Source: JADFRG01 sp964590515 (lineage in GTDB: Bacteria; Chloroflexota; Anaerolineae; Anaerolineales; E44-bin32). From it: a stretch of DNA of 64,000 nt. The stretch is taken from NCBI GenBank assembly GCA_964590515.1, contig CAZPZD010000001.1:49353-113352 (forward strand), in the 5' to 3' direction. The position numbers and the translations under genes are program-made. Of the stretch, positions 25,044 to 33,303 are shown in pieces. The notes under the pieces are model-generated. The model did no database searches, was not told the origin of the DNA, and was given only the letters and a program-made list of their open reading frames with translations. Positions within the stretch are counted from its first letter, which is position 1; each line of letters starts with the position of its first letter.

Positions 25044-26030
25044 ATGCAGCACGTCCACGATCTCGCCGAAGTCCAGCTCGATGGCTCCGCGCTGACGATC
25101 GGATCGTTCGATGGCGTGCATCGCGGCCATCAGGATCTGCTGGGCCGAATGCTCTCCGCTGCCCGGGGCCGTGGCCTTCCCTCGGTTGTGCTGACTTTCT
25201 ATCCGCATCCCTCCGTAGTGCTGCGGGGCCGCAAGCCGGCCTTTTACATCACCTCGCCCGAGGAACGGGCCAGCCTGCTGGAAGACTTGGGGATCGACCT
25301 CGTCATCACCCAGACCTTCGATCTCGAATTGTCCCGGGTCGAAGCGCCCGAGTTCCTTGACCGGTTGACGGCTCAGCTGGGGTTTCAAGACCTGTGGGCC
25401 GGGGAGGACTTTGCCCTGGGCCATGAGCGCCGTGGCAACCGGCACTATCTGACCCAGGTGAGTGTCGAACGGGAATTCCGGTTCCACCTCGTGCTCCCTT
25501 TCCTGCAGGAAGGTGAGGTGGTGAGCTCAACTCGGGTGCGCGAAGCCCTGCGCTCCGGCGATGTAGCGAGAGCCGCCGGCTACCTTGGACGGCCCTTCGA
25601 ACTCCCGGGTAGAGTGACGCATGGAGCCGGGCGTGGCAAGCAGCTAGGCATACCGACGGCCAACTTGGAAGTCTGGGAGGAACGCGCCGTTCCGGGAGTT
25701 GGGATCTATGCCTGCCTGGCAGAATTGGAGGGGGAGCGGAAACCGGCTGTGGTCAGCATCGGGTTTCGGCCGACTTTCGAGGAGGCGCTCACCACGCCGG
25801 TCGTCGAGGCCCACCTGCTCGACTTCGACGGCGATTTGTACGATCGGGATTTGAAACTGGTCTTCATAGAGCGTTTGAGGGATGAACGACGGTTTTCGGG
25901 GCCGGAAACTCTAGTCGATCAGATCGAAAGAGACATTCTGCGCGCCCGCGAGCTGCTCGGCCGGGCTGGGCTTGCGACCCTCGGCCCCGCGAGAAGGGCT
26001 CAGCCACCAAGCTCGGCCAGGGCCGCCTGA
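25044..26030 (+). CDS. ribF: Bifunctional riboflavin kinase/FAD synthetase RibF
   Basis: 328 residues. The N-terminal FMN adenylyltransferase domain (1–155) has the nucleotidyl-transfer motif GSFDGVHRGHQ and a VVSSTRVREAL loop. The C-terminal flavokinase domain (175–300) has GAGRGKQLGIPTANLE. It turns riboflavin into FMN and FAD. The ATG abuts the truB TGA. The C-terminal tail overlaps the end of the convergent methyltransferase gene by 31 bases. FAD from this enzyme would serve, among others, the acyl-CoA dehydrogenases encoded at 52–55 kb. Confidence 0.95.
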   Translation: MQHVHDLAEVQLDGSALTIGSFDGVHRGHQDLLGRMLSAARGRGLPSVVLTFYPHPSVVLRGRKPAFYITSPEERASLLEDLGIDLVITQTFDLELSRVEAPEFLDRLTAQLGFQDLWAGEDFALGHERRGNRHYLTQVSVEREFRFHLVLPFLQEGEVVSSTRVREALRSGDVARAAGYLGRPFELPGRVTHGAGRGKQLGIPTANLEVWEERAVPGVGIYACLAELEGERKPAVVSIGFRPTFEEALTTPVVEAHLLDFDGDLYDRDLKLVFIERLRDERRFSGPETLVDQIERDILRARELLGRAGLATLGPARRAQPPSSARAA

Positions 26031-26890
26031 ATTCGCTGCTCTGCAAGTTGGACATAGGCCGGGTCGGTCTCATAGCCCACATAGGATCGTCGGTTTTGCA
26101 GGGCCGCCACACAAGTGGTCCCCGAGCCGACGAACGGATCCAACACCACGTCCCCCCGATAGCTGTAGAGTTTGATCAGCCGCTCCGGGAGCTCCAGCGG
26201 AAAGGGTGCCGGATGGCCCACCAAGCGGGCGGAGGCGGCGGGGATTCGCCAGACGCTCTTGGTCCATTCCAAGAATTCATCTCGCTCGATCGTACTCTCG
26301 CGGCCGTTCGCCTTTCTGGCGAACGCCTCCTTTGAGAAGATCAGAATGTACTCATGGACGTCGCGCAGGACCGGGTTGGTCGCTGCCCGCCACGATCCCC
26401 AGGCCGTGGAGGCTGCCGCGCTGGCCGCCTTGTCCCAAATAATCTCGCCCCGCATCTGGAATCCGAGCTCCAACATGTCCTGAATCAGATAGGCATGCAG
26501 CGGGATGTAGGGCTTGCGGCCGAGGTTGGCCACGTTAACGCAAGCTCGCCCTCCGGTGACCAGCACCCGGTAGGTCTCCGAAAACACCCGCCTGAGCAAG
26601 CCGCGATATTCCTCGAGCGACAAATCCTTATCGTATTCCTTGCTGGCGTTGTACGGCGGGGAGGTCACCATCAGGTGAATGCTGCTGTCCGGGAGCTCCG
26701 GCATCTGCTCGGAAGACTTCAGGTACAGCCGGTCGTGCAGTTCTGGAGGCAGGCTCCGCTCTGTCGCCTCGGTGGGCGGCTTCGGCGGCCGATCCGAGTA
26801 TAGCCGGCTGGAATAGAACGAGGAGGCATCATGGCTCGAGCGGCCACCGGAGCCGAACTTGCTGGTATGAGTGCGTTTGCGAGCGGCCAT
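26000..26890 (-). CDS. Orphan DNA (N4-cytosine or N6-adenine) methyltransferase
   Basis: 296 residues from the ATG at 26890, which is three bases past the era stop. A basic N terminus precedes the catalytic motif TSPPYN (near residue 88); the SAM motif DPFVGSGTT comes near the C terminus, the β-class order. The S-P-P-Y form is common in N4-cytosine enzymes but not exclusive to them. Other readable parts are a WDKAASAAASTAWGSW segment and YILIFSKEAF. No restriction endonuclease or specificity gene is nearby, so it is probably a housekeeping or regulatory methylase. Co-transcription with era suggests a fixed genomic location. Confidence 0.88.
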   Translation of the reverse strand: MAARKRTHTSKFGSGGRSSHDASSFYSSRLYSDRPPKPPTEATERSLPPELHDRLYLKSSEQMPELPDSSIHLMVTSPPYNASKEYDKDLSLEEYRGLLRRVFSETYRVLVTGGRACVNVANLGRKPYIPLHAYLIQDMLELGFQMRGEIIWDKAASAAASTAWGSWRAATNPVLRDVHEYILIFSKEAFARKANGRESTIERDEFLEWTKSVWRIPAASARLVGHPAPFPLELPERLIKLYSYRGDVVLDPFVGSGTTCVAALQNRRSYVGYETDPAYVQLAEQRIQAALAELGG

Positions 26891-26892
26891 CC

Positions 26893-27807
26893 TCAGGACC
26901 TGCGGCCGGAACTGTGCGAAAGATAACCCAGCCGGCGAAGTGCCTGTTCGTCGTTCCGCCACTTTGGGAGTACTTTGACCCGCAACTGTAAATAGATTCT
27001 TCGTCCGGACATTCGTTCAATATCCTTCCGCGCCCGGATTCCGATCTCCCGCAGCATGTGTCCACCCTTCCCGATCACGATCCCCTTCTGCGATTCCCGT
27101 TCTACGAACAGGGTGGCAGCAATCCAGGCCCCGCGCCCATTCCGCTCCTGGAATTCATCGATCAGGACGGCGATACTATGGGGGACTTCCTGCCGCAACA
27201 CCTGCAACGCAGCCGCTCGGATCAGGTCCGCCGCCAGCTCGCGCTCGTGGCTGTCGGTGAGCTCGGTGTCCGGAAAGAAGGGCGGGCCGGCGGGCAGCCG
27301 TGCGACGATTCCCTCCAGGAGTTGATCGAGATTATCTCCTCGGGTGGCCGAGACACCGTAGACTGGAGCGGCAGGCAGCAGCTGCTCGTAGGCCTCCCAA
27401 TTTGCCTGGAGGGCGGCCGGCCGGATCAAGTCGATCTTGTTGAATGCGGCCAGGTGTGGCTTCTGGCTGGAGGTTACCGCGCCAGCTACCCGCCGGTCGT
27501 CGGGGGAAGGCCCGCGGCTCAAATCGAACAGGCACACCACCAGGTCTGCATCTCGGAGCGCCTCATGAGCGCGCTCGTCCAGGACCGCTCCCAACCGATG
27601 CCGGGGTGAGTGCATTCCAGGGGCATCGACGAACACCACCTGAGCGGCCGGTAGGGTCAGGATTCCAAGCTGCCGCCGATGGGTGGTCTGCGGCCGGGGG
27701 GAAACTGGCAGGATGCTCTCGCCGAGATACCGGTTCACCAGGGTCGATTTCCCCACGCTGGGTCGCCCCGCCACCGCGACGTAACCGGCCCGATGCTCGC
27801 TGCTCAC
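26893..27807 (-). CDS. era: GTPase Era
   Basis: 304 residues. The GTPase domain has G1 GRPSVGKSTL, G3 DAPG, G4 NKID and G5 SATRG; the C-terminal KH domain has GIVIGKGGHMLREIG. Era binds the 16S rRNA 3' end and checks 30S assembly. The start is GTG at 27807. A TATTAT -10 on this strand overlaps the divergent TATAAT of the DUF47 gene (27870–27876). The methyltransferase follows three bases after the stop. Confidence 0.96.
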   Translation of the reverse strand: MSSEHRAGYVAVAGRPSVGKSTLVNRYLGESILPVSPRPQTTHRRQLGILTLPAAQVVFVDAPGMHSPRHRLGAVLDERAHEALRDADLVVCLFDLSRGPSPDDRRVAGAVTSSQKPHLAAFNKIDLIRPAALQANWEAYEQLLPAAPVYGVSATRGDNLDQLLEGIVARLPAGPPFFPDTELTDSHERELAADLIRAAALQVLRQEVPHSIAVLIDEFQERNGRGAWIAATLFVERESQKGIVIGKGGHMLREIGIRARKDIERMSGRRIYLQLRVKVLPKWRNDEQALRRLGYLSHSSGRRS

Positions 27808-27869
27808 CCCGGAATTCTCCGAGCAAGTCGGCAGGGTGTCAAGCCGCTGTTCGGTTCAGCTCCAACCGC

Positions 27870-27876
27870 TATAATA
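27870..27876. promoter_or_regulatory. Overlapping divergent -10 boxes, era / DUF47
   Basis: TATAAT at 27870–27875 on the plus strand and TATTAT at 27876–27871 on the minus strand share the same bases. This is the second such symmetrical core in the window; compare 1521–1527. Confidence 0.5.
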
Positions 27877-27932
27877 GCCCCCGTTCGGAGCTCGGATTGT
27901 CCACGGCCGAGCAGGCCGGAGGCTGCGCAGGC

Positions 27933-28556
27933 ATGGGATTGTTCTCGAGACGAAAGAAACCCAACCGCTTCATCGAGTTGTTGACCAAGCAGGCCGAACA
28001 CACGTCGGAAGGCCTGCAGCTCTTGATGCAGTATGTGAAGAATGAGGACGAATCCCTGGCTCGCCGGCTCACCGAATTCGAGAAACAAGCCGATGAAGTG
28101 CGCCGGATTCTGATCGACGAGCTGAATCGGACCTTCATCACGCCGATCGACCGGGAGGACATCTTCACCTTGTCCTTGACGATCGACGATGTGTTGGACT
28201 ATGCAAATTCAACCCTCGAAGAGATGGCGATGTTTGAAATCAAGCCGACCCCGTTCCTCGAGCGGATGGTCTCGCTTCTCAGCGAAGCGGCTCGGGAGAT
28301 CCACATGGGGGTGATGCAACTGGAAGATCATCCGAGCGTGGCGAACGACCACGCCGTGCGGGCCAAGGCGCTTGAGAACCGGATGGAGACCGTCTATCGG
28401 GAGGCGATCTCAGATTTGTTCCACATGCCCCGCGACGTCGATCACATTGTCGAGATGCTCAAGCTGCGCGAGGTGTATCGCCACCTATCCAACGCGGCAG
28501 ATCGGGGGGATGCCGCCGCTAATGTCATCGGAGATATCGTCGTGAAGAAGATGTAG
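27933..28556 (+). CDS. DUF47 (PhoU-like) phosphate-transport accessory protein
   Basis: 207 residues, almost entirely helical and acidic, of the DUF47/TIGR00153 PhoU-like family: MGLFSRRKKPNRFIELLTKQAEH at the start, FITPIDREDIFTLSLTIDDVLDY (the conserved acidic, metal-binding motif) and ALENRMETVYREAISDLF. Members usually sit beside a Pit phosphate permease and modulate it. Here no permease is adjacent; a recombinase-like gene converges 3 bases away. The ATG at 27933 is preceded by GGAGG ten bases upstream, and TATAAT at 27870 supplies a promoter. Confidence 0.9.
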   Translation: MGLFSRRKKPNRFIELLTKQAEHTSEGLQLLMQYVKNEDESLARRLTEFEKQADEVRRILIDELNRTFITPIDREDIFTLSLTIDDVLDYANSTLEEMAMFEIKPTPFLERMVSLLSEAAREIHMGVMQLEDHPSVANDHAVRAKALENRMETVYREAISDLFHMPRDVDHIVEMLKLREVYRHLSNAADRGDAAANVIGDIVVKKM

Positions 28557-28559
28557 GGT

Positions 28560-29510
28560 TCAGGCGGCCAGCCGGTCGAGCTTGAGACCGACCTCGCGCC
28601 ATTGAATCTTGGAAACGCCGAGTTTCTGGCGCAGATTGTCTTTGGCGATCCCGGCCTTGTAATCGGTGAGGGCGGCCGTCCAGCGGCACATGTTGAAGGA
28701 GAGATGCTTCTTCTTCAATCCGGCCGCGGCTCCGATCTCCTCCAGCAGATACTCCAACCGACGGGGAGAGTAGGGGAAAAGCCGCTCGGTCGGGGCATAC
28801 TGTCCCAAGTACTCTCGGTAAGCCGGAATCCAGGCCGACTCGAGCGGCAGCTTGCGCTCTCGGTAGCGTTTTCGGACGTCCCCGTAGCGAATCCACAGAA
28901 TGGGACCGTCCACAGCCTTGAGGTCAATGTGTTTGAGGTGAACCCCCAGGCACTCGCCTTTCTTCACCCCAGTGCTCAACAGCAAACCGACCAGGGCGTA
29001 CGGCCTCGCATCCGGCGGATCCTTCCGCCGCAGCTGTTCGGCCGTCTTTAGCACGGCCAGGACCTCATCCTGGGTAAGAACCTCAGGCAGCGGGCTGAGG
29101 ACCGACTGCTGCGGAACGGCCGCCGCTGGATCCTCGATCAGCACGCCGGCCTGCTTGAGCCAGCGGAAGAACGCCTTGAGCGAGGTCACCCGCCGAGAGT
29201 AGGTCTTGGGACTGCACGGCACTCCCCGACGATTGAGCATCCATTCCAGGAAGTTACGCAAGTCGTGCTGACCGATTGCATTGATGGAGTGGCCGGCGCC
29301 CATGAAACGGGCGAGCAGCCGCAGGTCACTGGTGAAGGCCTTGACGGTGTGGATCGAGCGGCCCGCCGTTTCCAAGTCTTCCCCCCAGGCCTGGATCGCG
29401 GCGCTCAGGCTGGAATCCGGCCGGACGGGTCCGCGGGGACGGCCCTGGTTGGAGCGGTTTTCTCGCCGGGATCGCGAGAAGAGCGGAAGCTGGTCCCGGG
29501 TTGCGCCCAT
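28560..29510 (-). CDS. Tyrosine-recombinase-like protein, catalytic residues lost
   Basis: 316 residues with the two-domain XerC/XerD plan: an N-terminal core-binding SAM-like domain (about 35–125) and a C-terminal catalytic-fold domain (about 140–316). The active-site positions have changed. The first Arg is Lys (STGVKKGECLGV, Lys183), the HxxR motif reads NMCR (Asn273, Arg276 kept), the second His/Trp is Val299, and no Tyr stands near 308. DNA binding may remain, but strand cleavage looks impossible. A -35/-10 pair (TTGACT, 17 bases, TAGAGT) lies upstream. No att-like repeats were seen. Confidence 0.8.
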   Translation of the reverse strand: MGATRDQLPLFSRSRRENRSNQGRPRGPVRPDSSLSAAIQAWGEDLETAGRSIHTVKAFTSDLRLLARFMGAGHSINAIGQHDLRNFLEWMLNRRGVPCSPKTYSRRVTSLKAFFRWLKQAGVLIEDPAAAVPQQSVLSPLPEVLTQDEVLAVLKTAEQLRRKDPPDARPYALVGLLLSTGVKKGECLGVHLKHIDLKAVDGPILWIRYGDVRKRYRERKLPLESAWIPAYREYLGQYAPTERLFPYSPRRLEYLLEEIGAAAGLKKKHLSFNMCRWTAALTDYKAGIAKDNLRQKLGVSKIQWREVGLKLDRLAA

Positions 29511-29546
29511 CGCTAACAGAGCCTGCTTCGCATAGCCAAGGGCTGG

Positions 29547-29575
29547 ACTCTAGACTCGAGGGTGCGAAAAGTCAA
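29547..29575 (-). promoter_or_regulatory. Promoter of the recombinase-like gene
   Basis: TTGACT at 29575–29570, 17-base spacer, TAGAGT at 29552–29547, about 37 bases before the ATG at 29510. Confidence 0.5.
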
Positions 29576-29589
29576 ATAGGGCTGGCTAA

Positions 29590-30999
29590 CTACGACCCGA
29601 TTTGGCCGCGGGTCGGGTCGAAGCAGGGGTTGTAATCGTTCCCGATCACCAACCGATAGACAAAGGGTGACGACGGGTCAGGGGAGCTGACCAGGCGTCC
29701 ACTCCCGAAGCCGAACGCTCGCAGGATCGCCCGGCTTGCCTCAGCGGTCGCCAGACCGAAATCGATCAGCTGGGTCGTGTTCACGGGCGCGGAAGCCGCC
29801 GGAGCGACGAATGCCTCAAATCCGGCATAGTTCAGCCGCTCGGCGGCCAGCTGGCCCCAGGTCGGGTCGTCGGAGGAGTTGATCACTTCGACCGTGAAGG
29901 CAACCTCAGGGACCAGCTCGTCGGGAGCCTCGAAGTCGAAGGCCGCGGCCAATAAGACCTGCAGCGATTCGGGCCTGGGCACAAGCACCTGCGCTCCGCT
30001 GACCGGGATTCGCCAGCTGGTGACTTCATCCCGTCCGATGAAACGACTCCGGATATCCGCGCTGCTAATCCGAGCCGACAACGGCCCGAGCGTGAGCAAG
30101 TCGCCCAGCCCCAGGTCGGTGGTCAGAGTTTCGCGGAGCTCTGAGTACAAGGCAGGGAGCTGCGGAATCAGATCGAAGCTCAAGACCTGCCGGTAAATCG
30201 CGCGCAGGACTTCCTGCTGTCGCCGGCTGCGATCGAAATCGGATGACAAACTGCGCGAGCGGGCGTACCAAAGAGCCAGATCGCCGTCCATCTGGATGAC
30301 TCCGGCGGGAACGGTATGCAGGCGCCAATTCTGGGCGAGGTTGGGGTCCAAGTAGGGTTCTTTCAAGCGCCAGTCCCGGTAGGAACAAGTCACGCTAACT
30401 TCGACCCCGCCCAGGGTATCCACGATGCGGCTGAACCCGTCCATTTCGACCCGGGCGAAGTGATCGATCCGGATTCCAAGGTTGTAGCGGATGGTATCGA
30501 CCAAGAGGCCCGGCCCGCCTCCTGGATATCCGATGGTCTCACCCAGTGAGAAGGCGGTGTTGATCCGCTGCATGCTGTAACCGGGCAAGTAAACGTAGAG
30601 GTCCCTCGGAATCGAGAGCATCGCCACCGCCCCCTTCTCGGGGTGGATCGATACGATGATCAGGACGTCGGTGCGGAAACTAGTGCTTGAGGGCCGTCGA
30701 TCGGATCCAAGCAGCAGGATGTTTATGACTGCTCGATCGAAGCCCACCTGCGGAGCCGGAGGTGGGATCGGGGTGGGAGGCGAGGGCGGATTGCCATAGG
30801 TGAAGGGCGCCGGCCACCCGAGGTCCGGCATCGGCTGAGGAGTGGCCCGGCTTTCCGGCGTCGGAGTGCTTAACGGCGCAGCAGCGGAAGACTGAGCAGT
30901 TGGTTTCTGCAGCCGCGGGGCGCCGGGGTCGACTTTAGAGGCCGGAACGCAGGCCGCAGCCAACAACAACAGCGAGGCAAGCCCGCCCCGAGTCACCAC
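29590..30999 (-). CDS. LytR-CpsA-Psr (LCP) family lipoprotein with LytR_C domain
   Basis: 469 residues. A lipobox LLAAAC (Cys17) and a long Pro/Thr linker (about 25–80) precede the LCP catalytic domain (about 90–300): NILLLGSDRRP, RTDVLIIVSI, SIPRDLYVYLPG, RINTAFSLG and the SSDFDRSRRQQEVLRA arginine motif. A LytR_C domain follows (FTVEVINSSDDPTWGQLAAERL). LCP enzymes transfer glycopolymers from lipid carriers to the wall. A lipoprotein form is unusual against the common N-terminal transmembrane anchor. It is four bases downstream of a degenerate kinase gene, so the two are co-transcribed. Confidence 0.92.
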   Translation of the reverse strand: MVTRGGLASLLLLAAACVPASKVDPGAPRLQKPTAQSSAAAPLSTPTPESRATPQPMPDLGWPAPFTYGNPPSPPTPIPPPAPQVGFDRAVINILLLGSDRRPSSTSFRTDVLIIVSIHPEKGAVAMLSIPRDLYVYLPGYSMQRINTAFSLGETIGYPGGGPGLLVDTIRYNLGIRIDHFARVEMDGFSRIVDTLGGVEVSVTCSYRDWRLKEPYLDPNLAQNWRLHTVPAGVIQMDGDLALWYARSRSLSSDFDRSRRQQEVLRAIYRQVLSFDLIPQLPALYSELRETLTTDLGLGDLLTLGPLSARISSADIRSRFIGRDEVTSWRIPVSGAQVLVPRPESLQVLLAAAFDFEAPDELVPEVAFTVEVINSSDDPTWGQLAAERLNYAGFEAFVAPAASAPVNTTQLIDFGLATAEASRAILRAFGFGSGRLVSSPDPSSPFVYRLVIGNDYNPCFDPTRGQIGS

Positions 31000-31003
31000 T
31001 GGT

Positions 31004-32215
31004 TCATTCCGAGCGGGCCGGAATCAGCACAGTGACCGTGCTGCCCCCTCCGACTTCGCTGCCGACCCACACTCTCCCTCCCATTCCCTCCGCCAGCTGC
31101 TTCACCCGAGCGAGTCCGCTCTCAGTTCCGCGCCCCGCCTCAGGGCTGTGGAAAACCCGCCCCAGGTCCTCCGGTGGAATCCCGCCCCCGGAGTCGGTGA
31201 CGGAGAGACTCACCCAGGCACCGTCGGCTGAATCGGTGGCGAGTGCAGATACCGGGATCACCGCTCCGGCCGGGGAGGCCTGTATCGCGTATTCGATCAG
31301 GGTCACCAGGATCTGGCGCAACTCGTCCGGGTCGCCGTTCACCGAGGGAAGGCTCCCAGCTAGATCGAGGTGAAGCGATTGATCTCGCTCCTTGAGATTA
31401 CCGGCGACCTGAGCGACTGCAGTTTCCACCGAGGCGATCACGTCTGCCCGCTCCTCGATCGGCGGAGTCAATGAACCCACCGGTATCGGTTTCTGAGGCT
31501 CGAGCTGGCGCTTGACCTCCGCCAGCTCCTCCAGGGCGAGCCGCAGTTCCGCCTTGAGGGTCTCCGTTTGATCGTGGGGATCGGGGCTCGGCGAGCGCCT
31601 CGCGACGCCTCCGATCCCGTGACCGAACTTCTCGGCCCAGGCCTCGACCGCCTCAGGCTTGCTCGTGCGGCTTGCTTCGATCTCGGGCTTCGTCCCAGGT
31701 CCAGGTTGTTCGAGACCTGCCCGGATCAGCTTCTGGATAATGAGCAGCGCGACTACCGGGTAAAAGACCGCTTCAGCCGACCGCAATACGCTCATGCTGA
31801 GCAGGCCCAATCCGCTCCACAGTTCGACCGACCAGGAGGTCCCCGCCAGCTGCTCAATGCCGACGGCCACGCTGAGCCCGACCACCAGCACCGTGCTGAC
31901 TGCCAACAGCCAGGGGTCCCAGCGCGGGTGCGGCTGCGGAAGGAGCAACACCCATCCAGTAACCAGGGCGGTGGCCGCCGCCGCGAACCACTCCAGCCAG
32001 GCGACGAGCTGGCGAGTGTCGAAGATCCCCCACGAGTTGATCAGAAGGAGGGCAACCAACGTCAGGCGCAGGCCGACCACCGGAACACCGGCGGTGGACC
32101 AGCGAAAGTTGGCAGGACGTGGAGGGAGTGCGGTCGCGACCCCGACGAGCAGCGCAAAGGCGGTGGCGACCGCCAGGTGGGAGGCCAGGCGACCCGCGAG
32201 CAGCGCCTCGGACAT
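31004..32215 (-). CDS. Membrane protein with degenerate histidine-kinase ATPase domain
   Basis: 403 residues. The N-terminal 170 residues hold about five or six hydrophobic helices; the C-terminal ~120 residues show an ATPase-like fold with G1 VTDSGGGIP. The N box (LVTLIEYAIQASP) lacks the Mg-binding Asn, and the G2 box (GTESGLARVKQL) lacks the usual GxGxG. No DHp phospho-acceptor motif is visible in the connecting region (about 190–280). It may be a pseudokinase or a lipid/wall sensor without phosphotransfer. No response regulator is adjacent. TATAAT at 32250–32245 gives a short leader before the ATG. Confidence 0.7.
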   Translation of the reverse strand: MSEALLAGRLASHLAVATAFALLVGVATALPPRPANFRWSTAGVPVVGLRLTLVALLLINSWGIFDTRQLVAWLEWFAAAATALVTGWVLLLPQPHPRWDPWLLAVSTVLVVGLSVAVGIEQLAGTSWSVELWSGLGLLSMSVLRSAEAVFYPVVALLIIQKLIRAGLEQPGPGTKPEIEASRTSKPEAVEAWAEKFGHGIGGVARRSPSPDPHDQTETLKAELRLALEELAEVKRQLEPQKPIPVGSLTPPIEERADVIASVETAVAQVAGNLKERDQSLHLDLAGSLPSVNGDPDELRQILVTLIEYAIQASPAGAVIPVSALATDSADGAWVSLSVTDSGGGIPPEDLGRVFHSPEAGRGTESGLARVKQLAEGMGGRVWVGSEVGGGSTVTVLIPARSE

Positions 32216-32244
32216 TGGATGGTCCGACCGAAAGTCGGCCGGGG

Positions 32245-32250
32245 ATTATA
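32245..32250 (-). promoter_or_regulatory. -10 box of the pseudokinase–LCP operon
   Basis: TATAAT on the minus strand about 30 bases before the ATG at 32215. It is in the gap after the UPF0104 gene stop at 32289. Confidence 0.5.
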
Positions 32251-32288
32251 GCACGCAGGCCTTGATGAGCCGTTTGAGGGAGGGTCGC

Positions 32289-33299
32289 TTACTGGGGTTC
32301 CGGCCGGGGCTGAAGGCCGATCCAGCGCACTGCCACCATGCCGTAAAGGATGGACAACCAGAAGGTGATCCCCCGGAAGGCAAGCGTGATCACCGCCGCA
32401 CGGCCAAACGCTACCCCGAGGGAGGTCAACACCAGGGTCATCGCTCCCTCCACGAATCCGAGCCCGGAAGGAGTAGGGGACACAATATAGAAGAGGTAGC
32501 CCACGCTGAAACTGGCGAGCAGGGTGCCGGCGAAGGGGGTCTGGCCGAAGGCGAGGAAAACCAAAGCGAGGACCGTGAGCAGCAGAAACTTGCTGCTCAC
32601 CGCCAGGGCCGCCGGGAGCAAGAGGGCCTGCGGAGTCCGCCGCACCTCCTGGAGCCCCTCATGGATATCATGCGCAAGCTTGTGCGCATGCGACAGATCG
32701 AAGAAATCCCTGCGAATGAGCGGCCTGAGCAGACGATTCACTCGCTCGCCCGCCCAATACAGACCGCGAGTCAACCGATCAGGGGACTCCATTCCCAGGG
32801 CGAGCAATGCCGCGCTGACCAGGGCGGTTGCTCCAAGGAGGAGCGCGGCCAGCACCTCCGCGGCGCTCAGGTGATTGAGTTGAAAAAGGACCAGCAGACC
32901 CAGCCCGACAAATGCCAGGAGGCTCAGCTGCTCTCCGAAAACGAACAGTGCGGCTCCGGTTGTTAACCGACCGACCGGCAATCCCCGCTTCCGTCCATCG
33001 GCCAACAAGATCGCCATCCCCCCCATCCCGGCGCTTGGCGCGACCACGCTGACGAATTGGACCGCGGCGGTCACCAGCGCTAGGTGGCGGAGTTGCTCGT
33101 CGATCCCCAGCGCTCGATAAATCGACTTGAATGACCCGGCCGTGGTCAGGATCCAGACCAGGTGTACCGCTACAGCCAAAGCAAGCCAGCGCGGGTCACC
33201 GGTCTGGAGGGTTTGGAGCACTTGTAGGAATTCATCGAAGCGCGAGAAGAGAAAGACAGCCCCGAGCGCGAAAAGCACGACCAACAGCAGTCTGCGCAT
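32289..33299 (-). CDS. UPF0104/LPG-synthase-like membrane protein
   Basis: 336 residues from the ATG at 33299 with eight or so membrane helices. It follows the pattern of the UPF0104 (AglD/MprF N-terminal flippase-like) family: VVAPSAGMGGMAILLAD in the first half, and SPTPSGLGFVEGAMTLVL, the family's best-conserved loop, in the second. Such proteins move or modify lipid-linked molecules. The open frame runs to 33347 within fabD, but the start that follows the fabD stop by a few bases is preferred. It is the last gene of the rpmF–fabD operon. Confidence 0.85.
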   Translation of the reverse strand: MRRLLLVVLFALGAVFLFSRFDEFLQVLQTLQTGDPRWLALAVAVHLVWILTTAGSFKSIYRALGIDEQLRHLALVTAAVQFVSVVAPSAGMGGMAILLADGRKRGLPVGRLTTGAALFVFGEQLSLLAFVGLGLLVLFQLNHLSAAEVLAALLLGATALVSAALLALGMESPDRLTRGLYWAGERVNRLLRPLIRRDFFDLSHAHKLAHDIHEGLQEVRRTPQALLLPAALAVSSKFLLLTVLALVFLAFGQTPFAGTLLASFSVGYLFYIVSPTPSGLGFVEGAMTLVLTSLGVAFGRAAVITLAFRGITFWLSILYGMVAVRWIGLQPRPEPQ

Positions 33300-33303
33300 G
33301 CGG

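Noticed and set aside
26000..27807. A restriction–modification or BREX/DISARM-like defence island
   Set aside because: Only a methyltransferase is present; neighbours are era, ribF and a DUF47 gene.
28560..29510. A mobile element with attachment sites around the recombinase-like gene
   Set aside because: No flanking direct repeats, tRNA target or other mobile genes were seen, and the catalytic residues are missing.
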